From CBDBZL01 sp965213545 (GTDB lineage Bacteria; Pseudomonadota; Alphaproteobacteria; Sphingomonadales; Sphingomonadaceae): a DNA stretch of 64,000 nucleotides. Numbering within the stretch: the first letter of the stretch is position 1; each line of letters starts with the position of its first letter. The stretch lies in NCBI GenBank assembly GCA_965213545.1, contig CBDBZL010000002.1, positions 1,922,001-1,986,000 of the forward strand, in the 5' to 3' direction. The notes under the pieces are model-generated. The model did no database searches. It was not told where the DNA came from and was given only the letters and a program-made list of their open reading frames with translations. This document shows, in pieces, positions 18,259 through 25,985 of this stretch. The translations under genes were made by a program, and so were the position numbers.

Positions 18259-19095
18259 TCAGGACCAGATCGGCAAATCGAGCCACCAGGTCCACCATTC
18301 GGGCCAACCGCGGGTCCACAAGGGTCCCGAGATGACAATGCAGACCGCGCTCCAGAAACCGGCGTTCAGCGCCAGCAGAAGGCCGAGGCGGTGGATACCC
18401 AGCGTGCCGATCGAATAGCCGATCAGGTCGCGGAAGAAGGTGTCCTCATATTCCGGTGTCTTCACTTCGCCGCCGCCGCGACCGTTCTTCGGCGGATTGA
18501 CCGCCGAAAGGACCAGTGAGCCATGCAGCGCCAGCGCGAAGGTGGTGGTGAAGAAGAAGCTCACCGCCAGCATGTGTGCCGGGTTGTAGTGGAAGTGCAA
18601 ATATTGATAGCCGACATTGGACACCCAGTCCAAGTGACTGAAAATGCCGTAGGGAAAGCCATGTCCCCATGCTCCCAGCAGCACCGGACGAACCACCACG
18701 AGAACGAAATACGCGAGGATGGCCACGCCGAATGCGAAGGGAACGTGATAGCCGATGCCCAGCTTGCGGCAGATTTCCACCTCGCGCAGCATCCACGAGA
18801 CGAACGCGACCAGCGCGCACACGGTGATGATCTGCCAGAAACCGCCCTCCTTAAGAGGGGCAAGCGCCAGACCATAGGAAAGATCGGGCGGGGCGATCGA
18901 GATGAGCCAGGGGTTCCAGGTGGGCCCCTGCGAGGCGGCATAGAAGATGAGCAGCGTGCCGACCAGCGACGAGATGATCGTCGTCACCCCGAAGAAGCCG
19001 ACATAGAACGGGCCGACCCAGAAGTCGAACAGGTCGCCGCCGATCAGCGTGCCGCCGCGAACCCTGTACTTACGCTCGTAACTGAGGAGCGCCAT
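18259..19095 (-). CDS. pufL: Photosynthetic reaction centre subunit L
   Basis: PufL pairs with PufM to form the reaction-centre core. The 278-residue protein starts MALLSYERKYRVRGG and has His153 (FSHLDW), His168, His174 (HFHYNPAH; special-pair ligand) and His191 (ALHGSLVLS; iron ligand), about one position later than in Rhodobacter numbering. A fourth conserved histidine lies in LGIHRLGLLLA. A strong hairpin in the 106-bp gap separates it from pufA. Confidence 0.98.
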   Translation of the reverse strand: MALLSYERKYRVRGGTLIGGDLFDFWVGPFYVGFFGVTTIISSLVGTLLIFYAASQGPTWNPWLISIAPPDLSYGLALAPLKEGGFWQIITVCALVAFVSWMLREVEICRKLGIGYHVPFAFGVAILAYFVLVVVRPVLLGAWGHGFPYGIFSHLDWVSNVGYQYLHFHYNPAHMLAVSFFFTTTFALALHGSLVLSAVNPPKNGRGGGEVKTPEYEDTFFRDLIGYSIGTLGIHRLGLLLALNAGFWSAVCIVISGPLWTRGWPEWWTWWLDLPIWS

Positions 19096-19148
19096 TGCCT
19101 TCTCCCTTGCCGCCCGCGAGGGTGCGGGTCGTTTCCCGACAATACCGG

Positions 19149-19195
19149 TTCCGGCGATGGGTGCGGACGGCTAGCGTCCGCGCCCGTTGCCGGAA
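19149..19195 (-). promoter_or_regulatory. Intercistronic RNA hairpin between pufA and pufL
   Basis: On the transcript, TTCCGGC (plus 19195-19189) pairs with GCCGGAA (19155-19149), enclosing GCGGACG paired with CGTCCGC and GGG with CCC, around a CTAG loop region. This is a long GC-rich stem directly after pufA. In Rhodobacter, a hairpin at this same place protects the pufBA message from 3' decay and raises LH1 over reaction-centre synthesis; the same role is inferred here. Confidence 0.75.
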
Positions 19196-19201
19196 GCCGC
19201 G

Positions 19202-19390
19202 TTAGGTTACCGGAACTTCGGTCGTAGCCACGGGGAGGGTTTGAACCGCCCGCGCATTGGGTCCGTCGAGCCAGTTGAACGTCTCGGTGCTCAGCAGGAT
19301 GAAATGAATCACCAGCGCCAGCACGAAGAGAAAGATAAATAATGCGACCAGCGCCCGGCGCGGATCGAAGATGAGCCATACTCTCCACAT
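19202..19390 (-). CDS. pufA: Light-harvesting 1 alpha subunit
   Basis: The 62-residue protein has one membrane helix (about 12-34) with His29 (LALVIHFIL) as the bacteriochlorophyll ligand and the N-terminal MWRVWLIFDPRRAL typical of LH1 alpha chains. With PufB it forms the core antenna ring around the reaction centre. The ATG at 19390 has AGGGGA about 10 bases upstream. It lies 74 bp after pufB. Confidence 0.97.
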   Translation of the reverse strand: MWRVWLIFDPRRALVALFIFLFVLALVIHFILLSTETFNWLDGPNARAVQTLPVATTEVPVT

Positions 19391-19464
19391 GATATATGTC
19401 CCCTATATTGTGGTCATACTTGCCGGCGTTTGGAAACAACCGCCGGATCGGGTTTGTTCTTGGC

Positions 19465-19638
19465 TTAGAGCCAGGGACGCCACAGCCACACCAGAATGTG
19501 GGCAATGATGGCCACCACCGTGAAGCCGATGAAGCCGCTCATGAAGAGCTTGTGGAATTCCTTGGCTTCCTCGGGCGTCAGGTAAGTCCTGAGGCCAAAG
19601 CGATCGTCACCGGGAGTTCCGGGAGTGGGATCGACCAT
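19465..19638 (-). CDS. pufB: Light-harvesting 1 beta subunit
   Basis: The 57-residue protein has the beta-chain pattern: polar N-terminus, LTPEEAKEFHKLFMSGF, a single membrane helix, and His47 (AIIAHILVWLWRPWL) as the bacteriochlorophyll ligand. The ATG at 19638 is preferred because AAAGGAG lies about 8 bases upstream; the frame is open further upstream but without a family match. It begins 138 bp after bchZ, with no room for pufQ. Confidence 0.97.
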   Translation of the reverse strand: MVDPTPGTPGDDRFGLRTYLTPEEAKEFHKLFMSGFIGFTVVAIIAHILVWLWRPWL

Positions 19639-19776
19639 GACAGGGTCTCCTTTCGTTGCAGTGTTTGTTGAAGGACGTGCCGCGCCCTCCGCTTCGATCC
19701 GTACGGAGCCCTCCGCCCGGATTGCTTGGCCCGTATCCACCGCTCGCGGCGGACAGGGGGAATGGGTTCTGCGCGC

Positions 19777-21234
19777 TCATTGCGAGGCACCTTCGAGCAG
19801 GGCATCGGTCAGCCGGTCCCGGCTTACCCTGCTTTCTCCGGCTGCCCGCGCGGCGTGCTCGGCTGCGTCGCGATAGCGCTTAGCGGCCGAGATGCGCACC
19901 AGCACCGGCTGGGCCTCGACCATTGCATCGAGCTTAGCCTTGGCCGCATCGTCCCAGGCAAGCTCGCGGGCATTGCGCGCGGGCGTGGGCTGGACGGCGT
20001 CCATCTGCGGGGCGGCGGGAAGGATGTGGAACAGCGCATCGAACAGTGCATTGACCACTTCCTGCACCAGGTAGGTGGCGCCCGAATAGCCCATGAACGG
20101 TGTTCCGGTATGCCGCCTGATCACCGCACCGGGGAAGCTAGCCGGGATATAGATCCCGCGCGGCCCACCGGTGCCTGGCGCCTCGGCCATGTACATCCGC
20201 TCGTTATAGCTGCCCAGCAGCACCAACGGCGGCGATGCGTGAATGGCCGCGCGCACCGCCTGGTTGTCGGGCTTCACCCCGGCGCTGCGCGAGAAGGCGA
20301 AGGTGCAGGGCAGGCCCATCTCGTCGGCCAGGAAGTGGCGGATGCCGCGAGCATAGGTCTCGTTGGCGACAATCCCGAAACTGGCGGTGGCGAAGAAGTC
20401 CTGCGTCACCGAACGCCACAGATCCCACAGCGGTTTGATGGTGGTGTGCTTCTCGCGCTCGATAAACGGCTCGGGGTCGAGCCCCACCGCCTCGCCCAGC
20501 GCGCGCAGGAAGCTAGTGGTCGAGGCCAGACCGATCGGTGCCTGGAAATACGGCCGCTCGAGCGTTTCGCACAAGTTGCGGCCGAACTCGCGGTAGAGGC
20601 AGACATTGGCCTCGGCATCGGCCAGCCGGCGGATGTCTGCAAGATGGCTGCCCAGCGGAAAGGCCATCGCCACCTCCGCCCCAATTCCCTCGACCAGCCG
20701 ACGGATCTCGGCAAGGTCGCTCGCCATGTTGAACATGCCGTATGCGGGCCCGATGATGTTGACCTTGGGCTTCTCACCGTCCTTGCGCGGCTTGAGAGCG
20801 GGCACCTGCTTGGGGCCGAATTCGCTCCACAGCCAGCCCAGCGCGCGGTCCGCAGACTGCCACTGGTCCTCATCGATCGTGCGCGGCAGGAAGCGCTTGA
20901 TATTGGTGCCTTCGGGCGTCACCCCGCCGCCGATCATCTCGGCGATCGACCCGGTAACCACGACCGCGGGCAGTTCGGGGTCGAGCGTCTTCCAGGCGCG
21001 CTTCATCGCCCCCTCGGTGCCCGTCTTGCCCAGCTCTTCCTCGCCCAGCCCGGTCACCGTAATCGGCAGCTCATGCGGGGGAAGGCCGTCCGTGTAGTGC
21101 AGCACGCTGGTTACCGGCAGGTTCTCGCAGCCCACCGGTCCGTCGATGATGACCTGCAGGCCCTTGACCGCGGTGAACACATAGACCGCACCCCAGTAGC
21201 CACCGGCCCGGTCATGATCGAGGACGAGCGTCAC
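19777..21234 (-). CDS. bchZ: Chlorophyllide a reductase subunit BchZ
   Basis: BchZ pairs with BchY in the catalytic component of chlorophyllide a reductase, which reduces ring B to make the bacteriochlorin. The 485-residue NifK-like protein starts at a GTG at 21234 (VTLVLDHDRAGGYWG), overlapping the bchY stop as GTGA. The conserved cysteine motif is IDGPVGCENLPVTSVLHY near residues 30-47. Length and start fit the family. The next gene downstream is pufB. Confidence 0.95.
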   Translation of the reverse strand: MTLVLDHDRAGGYWGAVYVFTAVKGLQVIIDGPVGCENLPVTSVLHYTDGLPPHELPITVTGLGEEELGKTGTEGAMKRAWKTLDPELPAVVVTGSIAEMIGGGVTPEGTNIKRFLPRTIDEDQWQSADRALGWLWSEFGPKQVPALKPRKDGEKPKVNIIGPAYGMFNMASDLAEIRRLVEGIGAEVAMAFPLGSHLADIRRLADAEANVCLYREFGRNLCETLERPYFQAPIGLASTTSFLRALGEAVGLDPEPFIEREKHTTIKPLWDLWRSVTQDFFATASFGIVANETYARGIRHFLADEMGLPCTFAFSRSAGVKPDNQAVRAAIHASPPLVLLGSYNERMYMAEAPGTGGPRGIYIPASFPGAVIRRHTGTPFMGYSGATYLVQEVVNALFDALFHILPAAPQMDAVQPTPARNARELAWDDAAKAKLDAMVEAQPVLVRISAAKRYRDAAEHAARAAGESRVSRDRLTDALLEGASQ

Positions 21235-22751
21235 GAGCCCACCGCCTCGGCCGCCTTTTTGGCAGCCTCGTTCATCGCGGCGTATTTCTTCCTGAATTTG
21301 GGGCGGTCCTGCGGCTTGTCTTCCCATACGCCAGCGGCGTGTCCGCTTCCCACGCCTTCGAAGAAATTGCGCATCGCGGTGAACCGGTCGCGATTGGCCA
21401 TCGCTGCATTGACAACCTGCGCCAGGCTTCCCGCGCCCGCCGGGCCCATCAACGGCCGTGCGGAAATCAGGTTGGTGAAATAAAGCGCGGGTATTGCCTT
21501 TTGCTTGGCATGCTGGACGACCGGCGTGGTGCCGATCGCCAGGTCCGGTCCGAATTCCTCGACCGCCTCATTGTCCTGCTCCAGGCTGGCGCGATATTGC
21601 ACACGGGCGCCATGCGCCTCGAGCCAGTCGCGGTCGGGATCGGACCAGCGGGTGCGCGGGCAGGCGGTGCCGACATAGGGCACGTCGGCGCCGCTTTCGA
21701 TGAGCAGGCGAGCAACCAGCAGCTCGGAGCCTTCGTAACCCGAGATGGTGATCCGCCCCTCTACCGGGTTGGCGCCAAGCGCGCCCTTGATCGCGCCAGT
21801 GAATCGGTCGCGCGCGGCGTCCACCTTCGCGCGCGCGATCCCGCACATCTCGCCGACCGCCTCCAGCCACGCTGCGGTCCCTTCGACGCCGACAGGCGCC
21901 GAGCCGAGCACCGGCCGGCCGGCGGCCTCAAACTCGCGGATGCTGGCGGTGTAGAACGGATGGATCGCCGCCACTGCCGCACAATCGAGCGCGGTATAAA
22001 GCTCACGCCATTCGCGGGTCGGAACGACGGGTCCGGCCGCCAGGCCCAGCGGTTCGAGCATCTGGCCGATGCCGACCGGATCGGCGGGGAACATCTCGCC
22101 GAGCAGCGTCACGGTGGGCCGCTCGTCGCGTTCGCGCGGCGCGGCGACGGGGCCTTGCTCCGCCTCGCGCCTGGCATAGGCCAGCATGGCGCCGGCAAGC
22201 ACGTCCTTGGCCTCGGCATGGGTTGGGATGCCGAACCCCGGCACATCGATACCGATGATGCGCACGCCGTTGATCTCGCGTCCAAGCAACCGCAACGGCA
22301 CGCCGCTTGCCGTGGGCACGCACAGATTGGTCACGACAATGGCGTCGTAGTTCGCCGGGTCGGCCAGCCCCTCGACCGCCTCCTTGATGTCCTCGAACAG
22401 CTTGCCGGTCACCAGCGTTTCGGAGCTGAACGGCACGTAGCCGACCGAGCGCCGCGCGCCGTAGAAATGCGAGGTGAAGGTCAGTCCGTAGACGCAGCAT
22501 GCCGAACCCGAGAGCACGGTGGCGGTGCGCCGCATCCTGAGGCCAACGCGCAGGCTGCCAAAGGCCGGGCACATGCTTTGTGGCTGATCGTGCGGACCGA
22601 CCGGGTAATCGGCAGCGTAGCGGTCGAGTACTTCGCTCTTGCCCGCATCGCGCGCAGCCTGGCGCAATGTGTCGCCGCTCGAGCAGCCGCCCTCGGTCGC
22701 GCCCAGGTCGAGCTGATCGCGCTGGCGGTCGGGAGCGGCCAGGTCGGTCAT
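21231..22751 (-). CDS. bchY: Chlorophyllide a reductase subunit BchY
   Basis: BchY is the NifD-like partner of BchZ. The 506-residue protein carries conserved cysteines in PQSMCPAFGSLR (about residue 61), SGSACCVYGL (about 85) and VVTNLCVPTASG (about 145), which match the cluster-ligand region of the family. It starts at ATG 22751, 30 bp after bchX, and overlaps bchZ. It acts with the BchX iron protein encoded upstream. Confidence 0.95.
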   Translation of the reverse strand: MTDLAAPDRQRDQLDLGATEGGCSSGDTLRQAARDAGKSEVLDRYAADYPVGPHDQPQSMCPAFGSLRVGLRMRRTATVLSGSACCVYGLTFTSHFYGARRSVGYVPFSSETLVTGKLFEDIKEAVEGLADPANYDAIVVTNLCVPTASGVPLRLLGREINGVRIIGIDVPGFGIPTHAEAKDVLAGAMLAYARREAEQGPVAAPRERDERPTVTLLGEMFPADPVGIGQMLEPLGLAAGPVVPTREWRELYTALDCAAVAAIHPFYTASIREFEAAGRPVLGSAPVGVEGTAAWLEAVGEMCGIARAKVDAARDRFTGAIKGALGANPVEGRITISGYEGSELLVARLLIESGADVPYVGTACPRTRWSDPDRDWLEAHGARVQYRASLEQDNEAVEEFGPDLAIGTTPVVQHAKQKAIPALYFTNLISARPLMGPAGAGSLAQVVNAAMANRDRFTAMRNFFEGVGSGHAAGVWEDKPQDRPKFRKKYAAMNEAAKKAAEAVGS

Positions 22752-22781
22752 GCCGCCGGGTTCGCGCTGGTGAGGCGCGTC

Positions 22782-23765
22782 TCAGACCGCGTCATAGATC
22801 ACCTCGAGCGAGGGCTTGGTCTCATAGACCCCGCCGCGCATGTCGGCCTGCGTCGCGGGAACCAGCCTTACGTCGCCACCCGTCTGGTCAGGGCTGAACA
22901 GGCCAAGCAATCCATCCTGATCGAGCGGTGCGGGCTGGCGCGGCCCGGCTTCTGCCACATTCACCGCCAGTTCCTCGAACAGCGAACCCCACTGCCCGCC
23001 GGGCAAGCCGATGATCTGGTAATTGGCGGACTTGCGGCGAATATCCTCGTCAGCCGGGATCGCGCACAACACCGGAATGCCCACCGCCTCGGCAAAACCC
23101 TGCGCTTCGCCGGTGCCATCGTCCTTGTTGACGACCATCCCGGCCACGCCGACATTGCCGCCCATCTTGCGGAAATATTCGACCGCCTTGCAGACATTAT
23201 TGGCAACATAGAGCGATTGCAGGTCGTTCGAGCCGACCACGATCACCTTCTGGCACATGTCGCGCGCGATCGGCAGGCCGAAGCCGCCGCACACCACATC
23301 GCCCAGGAAATCGAGCAGCACGTAGTCGAAGCCCCACTCGTGGAAGCCCAGCTTCTCGAGCAGTTCGAAACCGTGAATGATCCCGCGCCCGCCGCAGCCG
23401 CGGCCCACTTCCGGCCCGCCCAGTTCCATCGCGAACACGCCGTCGCGCTGGAAGCACACATCCTCGATGGTCACTTCCTCGCCAGCCAGCTTTTTGGCCG
23501 ACGAGGTCTCGATGATGGTGGGGCAGGACTTGCCGCCGAACAGCAGGCTGGTGGTGTCGGACTTGGGATCGCAGCCGATCAGCAGCACGCGCTTTCCCTG
23601 CTGCGCCATCATGTAGGAAAGGTTCGACAGCGCGAAGCTCTTGCCCGAGCCGCCCTTGCCATAGATCGCGATGATCTGCGTTTCCTTGGTCACCGGGCCG
23701 CTGGCAGGAAGATCGGGCTCCTGACCCGCTTCCTCGCGCAAGGGTCCGGGGTCGAGCATGGTCAT
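22782..23765 (-). CDS. bchX: Chlorophyllide a reductase iron protein BchX
   Basis: BchX is the NifH-like ATPase that feeds electrons to BchY-BchZ. The 327-residue protein has the P-loop YGKGGSGKS (about residues 34-42), GCDPKSDTT, and the two cluster cysteines in GRGCGGRG and DVVCGGFG. The ATG at 23765 overlaps the bchC stop as ATGA and has GGAGAGG upstream. The 20-residue Pro/Glu-rich N-terminal extension is common in BchX. The GSGKS form and the place next to bchC separate it from BchL. Confidence 0.96.
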   Translation of the reverse strand: MTMLDPGPLREEAGQEPDLPASGPVTKETQIIAIYGKGGSGKSFALSNLSYMMAQQGKRVLLIGCDPKSDTTSLLFGGKSCPTIIETSSAKKLAGEEVTIEDVCFQRDGVFAMELGGPEVGRGCGGRGIIHGFELLEKLGFHEWGFDYVLLDFLGDVVCGGFGLPIARDMCQKVIVVGSNDLQSLYVANNVCKAVEYFRKMGGNVGVAGMVVNKDDGTGEAQGFAEAVGIPVLCAIPADEDIRRKSANYQIIGLPGGQWGSLFEELAVNVAEAGPRQPAPLDQDGLLGLFSPDQTGGDVRLVPATQADMRGGVYETKPSLEVIYDAV

Positions 23766-24697
23766 GCGCAGCCTCTCCAATCGAGCACCATTTTCAAGCA
23801 GTTGCGGTCGAGCAGCGCGGTGGGATAGGCCTCTTGTGCCTCACTCGCCGGGCGAACGTCGCTGACCAGGTTCGCCAGGTCGAGCGCACCGCTGTCGATC
23901 AGCGCGCCGGTTGCAGCAAGATCTGCAGGCTCCCACTCGGCGGCCACGCGCAGGCGCGCCTCTGCGCGGAAGGCGGGCGGGAAGGCAAAGCTCGGACGGC
24001 TGGAATAGAAGCCGGCGAGCACCACCTCACCGCGCTTGGCGAGCTTGGCGATGAGCGTGTCCAGCCCGTCGGCATAGCCGCTCGCATCATAGATCGACGC
24101 GTAATCGCTGCGCACATCGTCCTTGGGAGCAATGACCTCGTAACCCTGGGCGCCACCACGCCGTGCCAGGTCGTGATCCCACACCACCGGGGCCGGTGCG
24201 CCAGCGGCGATGGTGAGGCGGGCGAGCAGCCGGCCCAGCACGCCATGACCGACGATGAGCTCGGGTGGATTACCCCCGGCGATGGCATGGTGAGCGGTGG
24301 CTGCCAATGCGAACAGCACCCCGTCGGAGGCGAGCGTCTCGGCTATCGGGAAGACCCGCGCCGAGGGCACCACCAGCCGGCTTGCCGTACCGCCGAATAG
24401 CCCGCGCGCGTCACGGTAACAGGTTGCTCCGGGCACGAACACCATTTCGCCGATCCGACAGGTGGCCTCGGACCCCGCATCGATGACGCGGCCGACCGAT
24501 TCGTAACCCGGCACCAGCGGATAGCCCATACCAGGAAAGGCGGGCATCTCGCCCGTCCACAACAGCTTTTCGGTACCGGTGCTGATACCGCTCCACTGGA
24601 TGTCGACGACCACATCGGCGGGGCCGGGAGCGGTCAGGTCCAGCGAGCGCAGAGCAACCTTTCCCGGTGCCTCCATCACGACCGCCAATGCCTGCAT
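23762..24697 (-). CDS. bchC: Bacteriochlorophyllide a dehydrogenase BchC
   Basis: BchC oxidises the C3 hydroxyethyl group to acetyl, a late step of bacteriochlorophyllide a synthesis. The 311-residue protein is a zinc-type alcohol dehydrogenase relative: GISTGTEKLLWTGEMPAFPGMGYPLVPGYE in two parts near residues 38-67, and a nucleotide-binding region near LIVGHGVLGRLLARL. I chose ATG 24697 (AAAGG about 8 bases upstream) over a TTG two codons earlier. It heads the superoperon; a PpsR-type site lies about 95 bp upstream. Confidence 0.94.
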   Translation of the reverse strand: MQALAVVMEAPGKVALRSLDLTAPGPADVVVDIQWSGISTGTEKLLWTGEMPAFPGMGYPLVPGYESVGRVIDAGSEATCRIGEMVFVPGATCYRDARGLFGGTASRLVVPSARVFPIAETLASDGVLFALAATAHHAIAGGNPPELIVGHGVLGRLLARLTIAAGAPAPVVWDHDLARRGGAQGYEVIAPKDDVRSDYASIYDASGYADGLDTLIAKLAKRGEVVLAGFYSSRPSFAFPPAFRAEARLRVAAEWEPADLAATGALIDSGALDLANLVSDVRPASEAQEAYPTALLDRNCLKMVLDWRGCA

Positions 24698-24790
24698 GTG
24701 CAAGGCCTTTCCCTATCCCAGATCGAAACCCGGGCCCCGGCATCGGTAAGATGCTCTTTCTACGAGCGACCATAACGCAAAGCGAAACAC

Positions 24791-24808
24791 TGTCAATTCA
24801 GAGTGACA
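24791..24808. promoter_or_regulatory. PpsR/CrtJ-type operator before bchC
   Basis: TGTCAATTCAGAGTGACA is a full TGT-N12-ACA match. It lies between the end of crtF and the start of bchC. Read leftwards, TTGACA is followed after 16 bases by TATGGT, a plausible -35/-10 pair, so a bound repressor would block the promoter of the bchCXYZ-puf operon. Confidence 0.8.
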
Positions 24809-24817
24809 GATATTCCG

Positions 24818-25921
24818 TCAAGCTTGCGCGACAATGAGGCTGCTGATGATCGGCTGTCGGGTGGTCGACCGACGCCAGCTGGAAAATCCCGCGACCTGCA
24901 ACATGTCCCCGTACTCGCGCGCGGTGCGCGGACGGCCCTGGCCCATCGCCCATAGATAGAGCCCGAAATAGGCATCACCCATCGCCTCGGCGCCCTTGGT
25001 GCCGGCCAGCGGTTCGGCGATCAGTAGTCGACCCCTTGAGGGCAGCGCCCGTCGGACCGAAGCGAGCAGCGCTCGGCAGGCATCATCATCATGGTCATGC
25101 AGGATGCGCACCAGTGTGATGCAGTCATATCCACACGGCAGTTCATCCCGGAAGAAATCGCCCGCCAGCAGGTCGGCGGCGCCCGCCGACGCTCCTGCCA
25201 GGACCTCGGGCAGGTCGAACAGGCCAAGCTTGAGCAGGGGATATCGCGCGGCGACCACGTTGAGGAAGGTGCCGTGGCCGCCCCCCAGATCAAGCAATGC
25301 CCGGTGGCGCGCGAAGTCGTAAGCTGCCAGCACCTCGCCCGCCACCATCTGCTGCGAGGCGGCCATGAGTTCGGAATATATGGCGGCGTTCTCGGGGTCC
25401 GATCCCGCATATTGCCAGAACCGCGAGAGATGCGTGGGCTCGGCCCGGTCGCCGCGCAGCAACGCCACAGGATCGACCAGGTCGCGGTAAAGCAGCAGGT
25501 TGTGCCGGATCATCGCGCGCGCACCCGGGTTGCCCTGCAGCGCGGCGCCCTGCTGCCCCAGTACCCACCAACCCGGCGCGGCCTCCTCCGCCAGATCGAG
25601 CGCGACGGACGCGCGCAGCAGGCGGAGCGCGGCTGGCGGGGAAAGTCCGGTTGCCCGGGCGATTTCGGGCAGATTGGCGGTGCCTTGCGCCAGATGGTCG
25701 ATCAGTCCAGATTCGAGGCTGGCGATCAGGACCTGCGAATAGGCGAACCCCGCGCTCAGGTCGAATAACCGCGCCGCCTTGTGCCGCGCCACCAGGCTGA
25801 ACGGTGGTATGGCGCTGGCCAGCCGGCGGAAGCGGTCCGACGCGAGGACGCGGTTGCGCCACGTGAGCCAGCGCAGCTTGCGTCCGGGCGCCCGGCGCAC
25901 CGGCTTTGGTTCGTATGGCAT
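24818..25921 (-). CDS. crtF: Demethylspheroidene/hydroxycarotenoid O-methyltransferase CrtF
   Basis: CrtF methylates the C1 hydroxyl of carotenoids in the spirilloxanthin/spheroidene path. The 367-residue protein has a winged-helix-like dimerisation part (LDHLAQG-type region, about 60-110) and the SAM-binding motif LLDLGGGHGTFLNVVAARYP, then DLPEVL. The ATG at 25921 lacks a clear ribosome site; a TTG three codons upstream overlaps the PpsR-type site and is less likely. It is transcribed towards bchC and divergent from crtD. Confidence 0.92.
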   Translation of the reverse strand: MPYEPKPVRRAPGRKLRWLTWRNRVLASDRFRRLASAIPPFSLVARHKAARLFDLSAGFAYSQVLIASLESGLIDHLAQGTANLPEIARATGLSPPAALRLLRASVALDLAEEAAPGWWVLGQQGAALQGNPGARAMIRHNLLLYRDLVDPVALLRGDRAEPTHLSRFWQYAGSDPENAAIYSELMAASQQMVAGEVLAAYDFARHRALLDLGGGHGTFLNVVAARYPLLKLGLFDLPEVLAGASAGAADLLAGDFFRDELPCGYDCITLVRILHDHDDDACRALLASVRRALPSRGRLLIAEPLAGTKGAEAMGDAYFGLYLWAMGQGRPRTAREYGDMLQVAGFSSWRRSTTRQPIISSLIVAQA

Positions 25922-25924
25922 GGT

Positions 25925-25942
25925 TGTCAATCTAAGTGGACA
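25925..25942. promoter_or_regulatory. PpsR/CrtJ-type operator between crtF and crtD
   Basis: TGTCAATCTAAGTGGACA is a full TGT-N12-ACA match in the 60-bp gap between the divergent crtF and crtD starts. Rightwards, TGGACA followed after 17 bases by AATGAT could be the crtD promoter. The site lies only 4 bp from the crtF ATG, so for crtF it cannot be an ordinary -35 region. Confidence 0.75.
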
Positions 25943-25985
25943 AAGCGGTTGTAAAGATCAATGATTGCGTCTTGTGAGTATGGTC

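Noticed and set aside
19655..19680. PpsR-like TGT...ACG before pufB
   Set aside because: The spacer is 10, not 12, and the TGTCAAT core of the other four sites is missing.
19726..23828. Two long rightward open frames (585 and 829 codons) across bchZ, bchY and bchX
   Set aside because: Both are antisense to nitrogenase-like subunits with conserved cysteines and P-loop; they are shadows.
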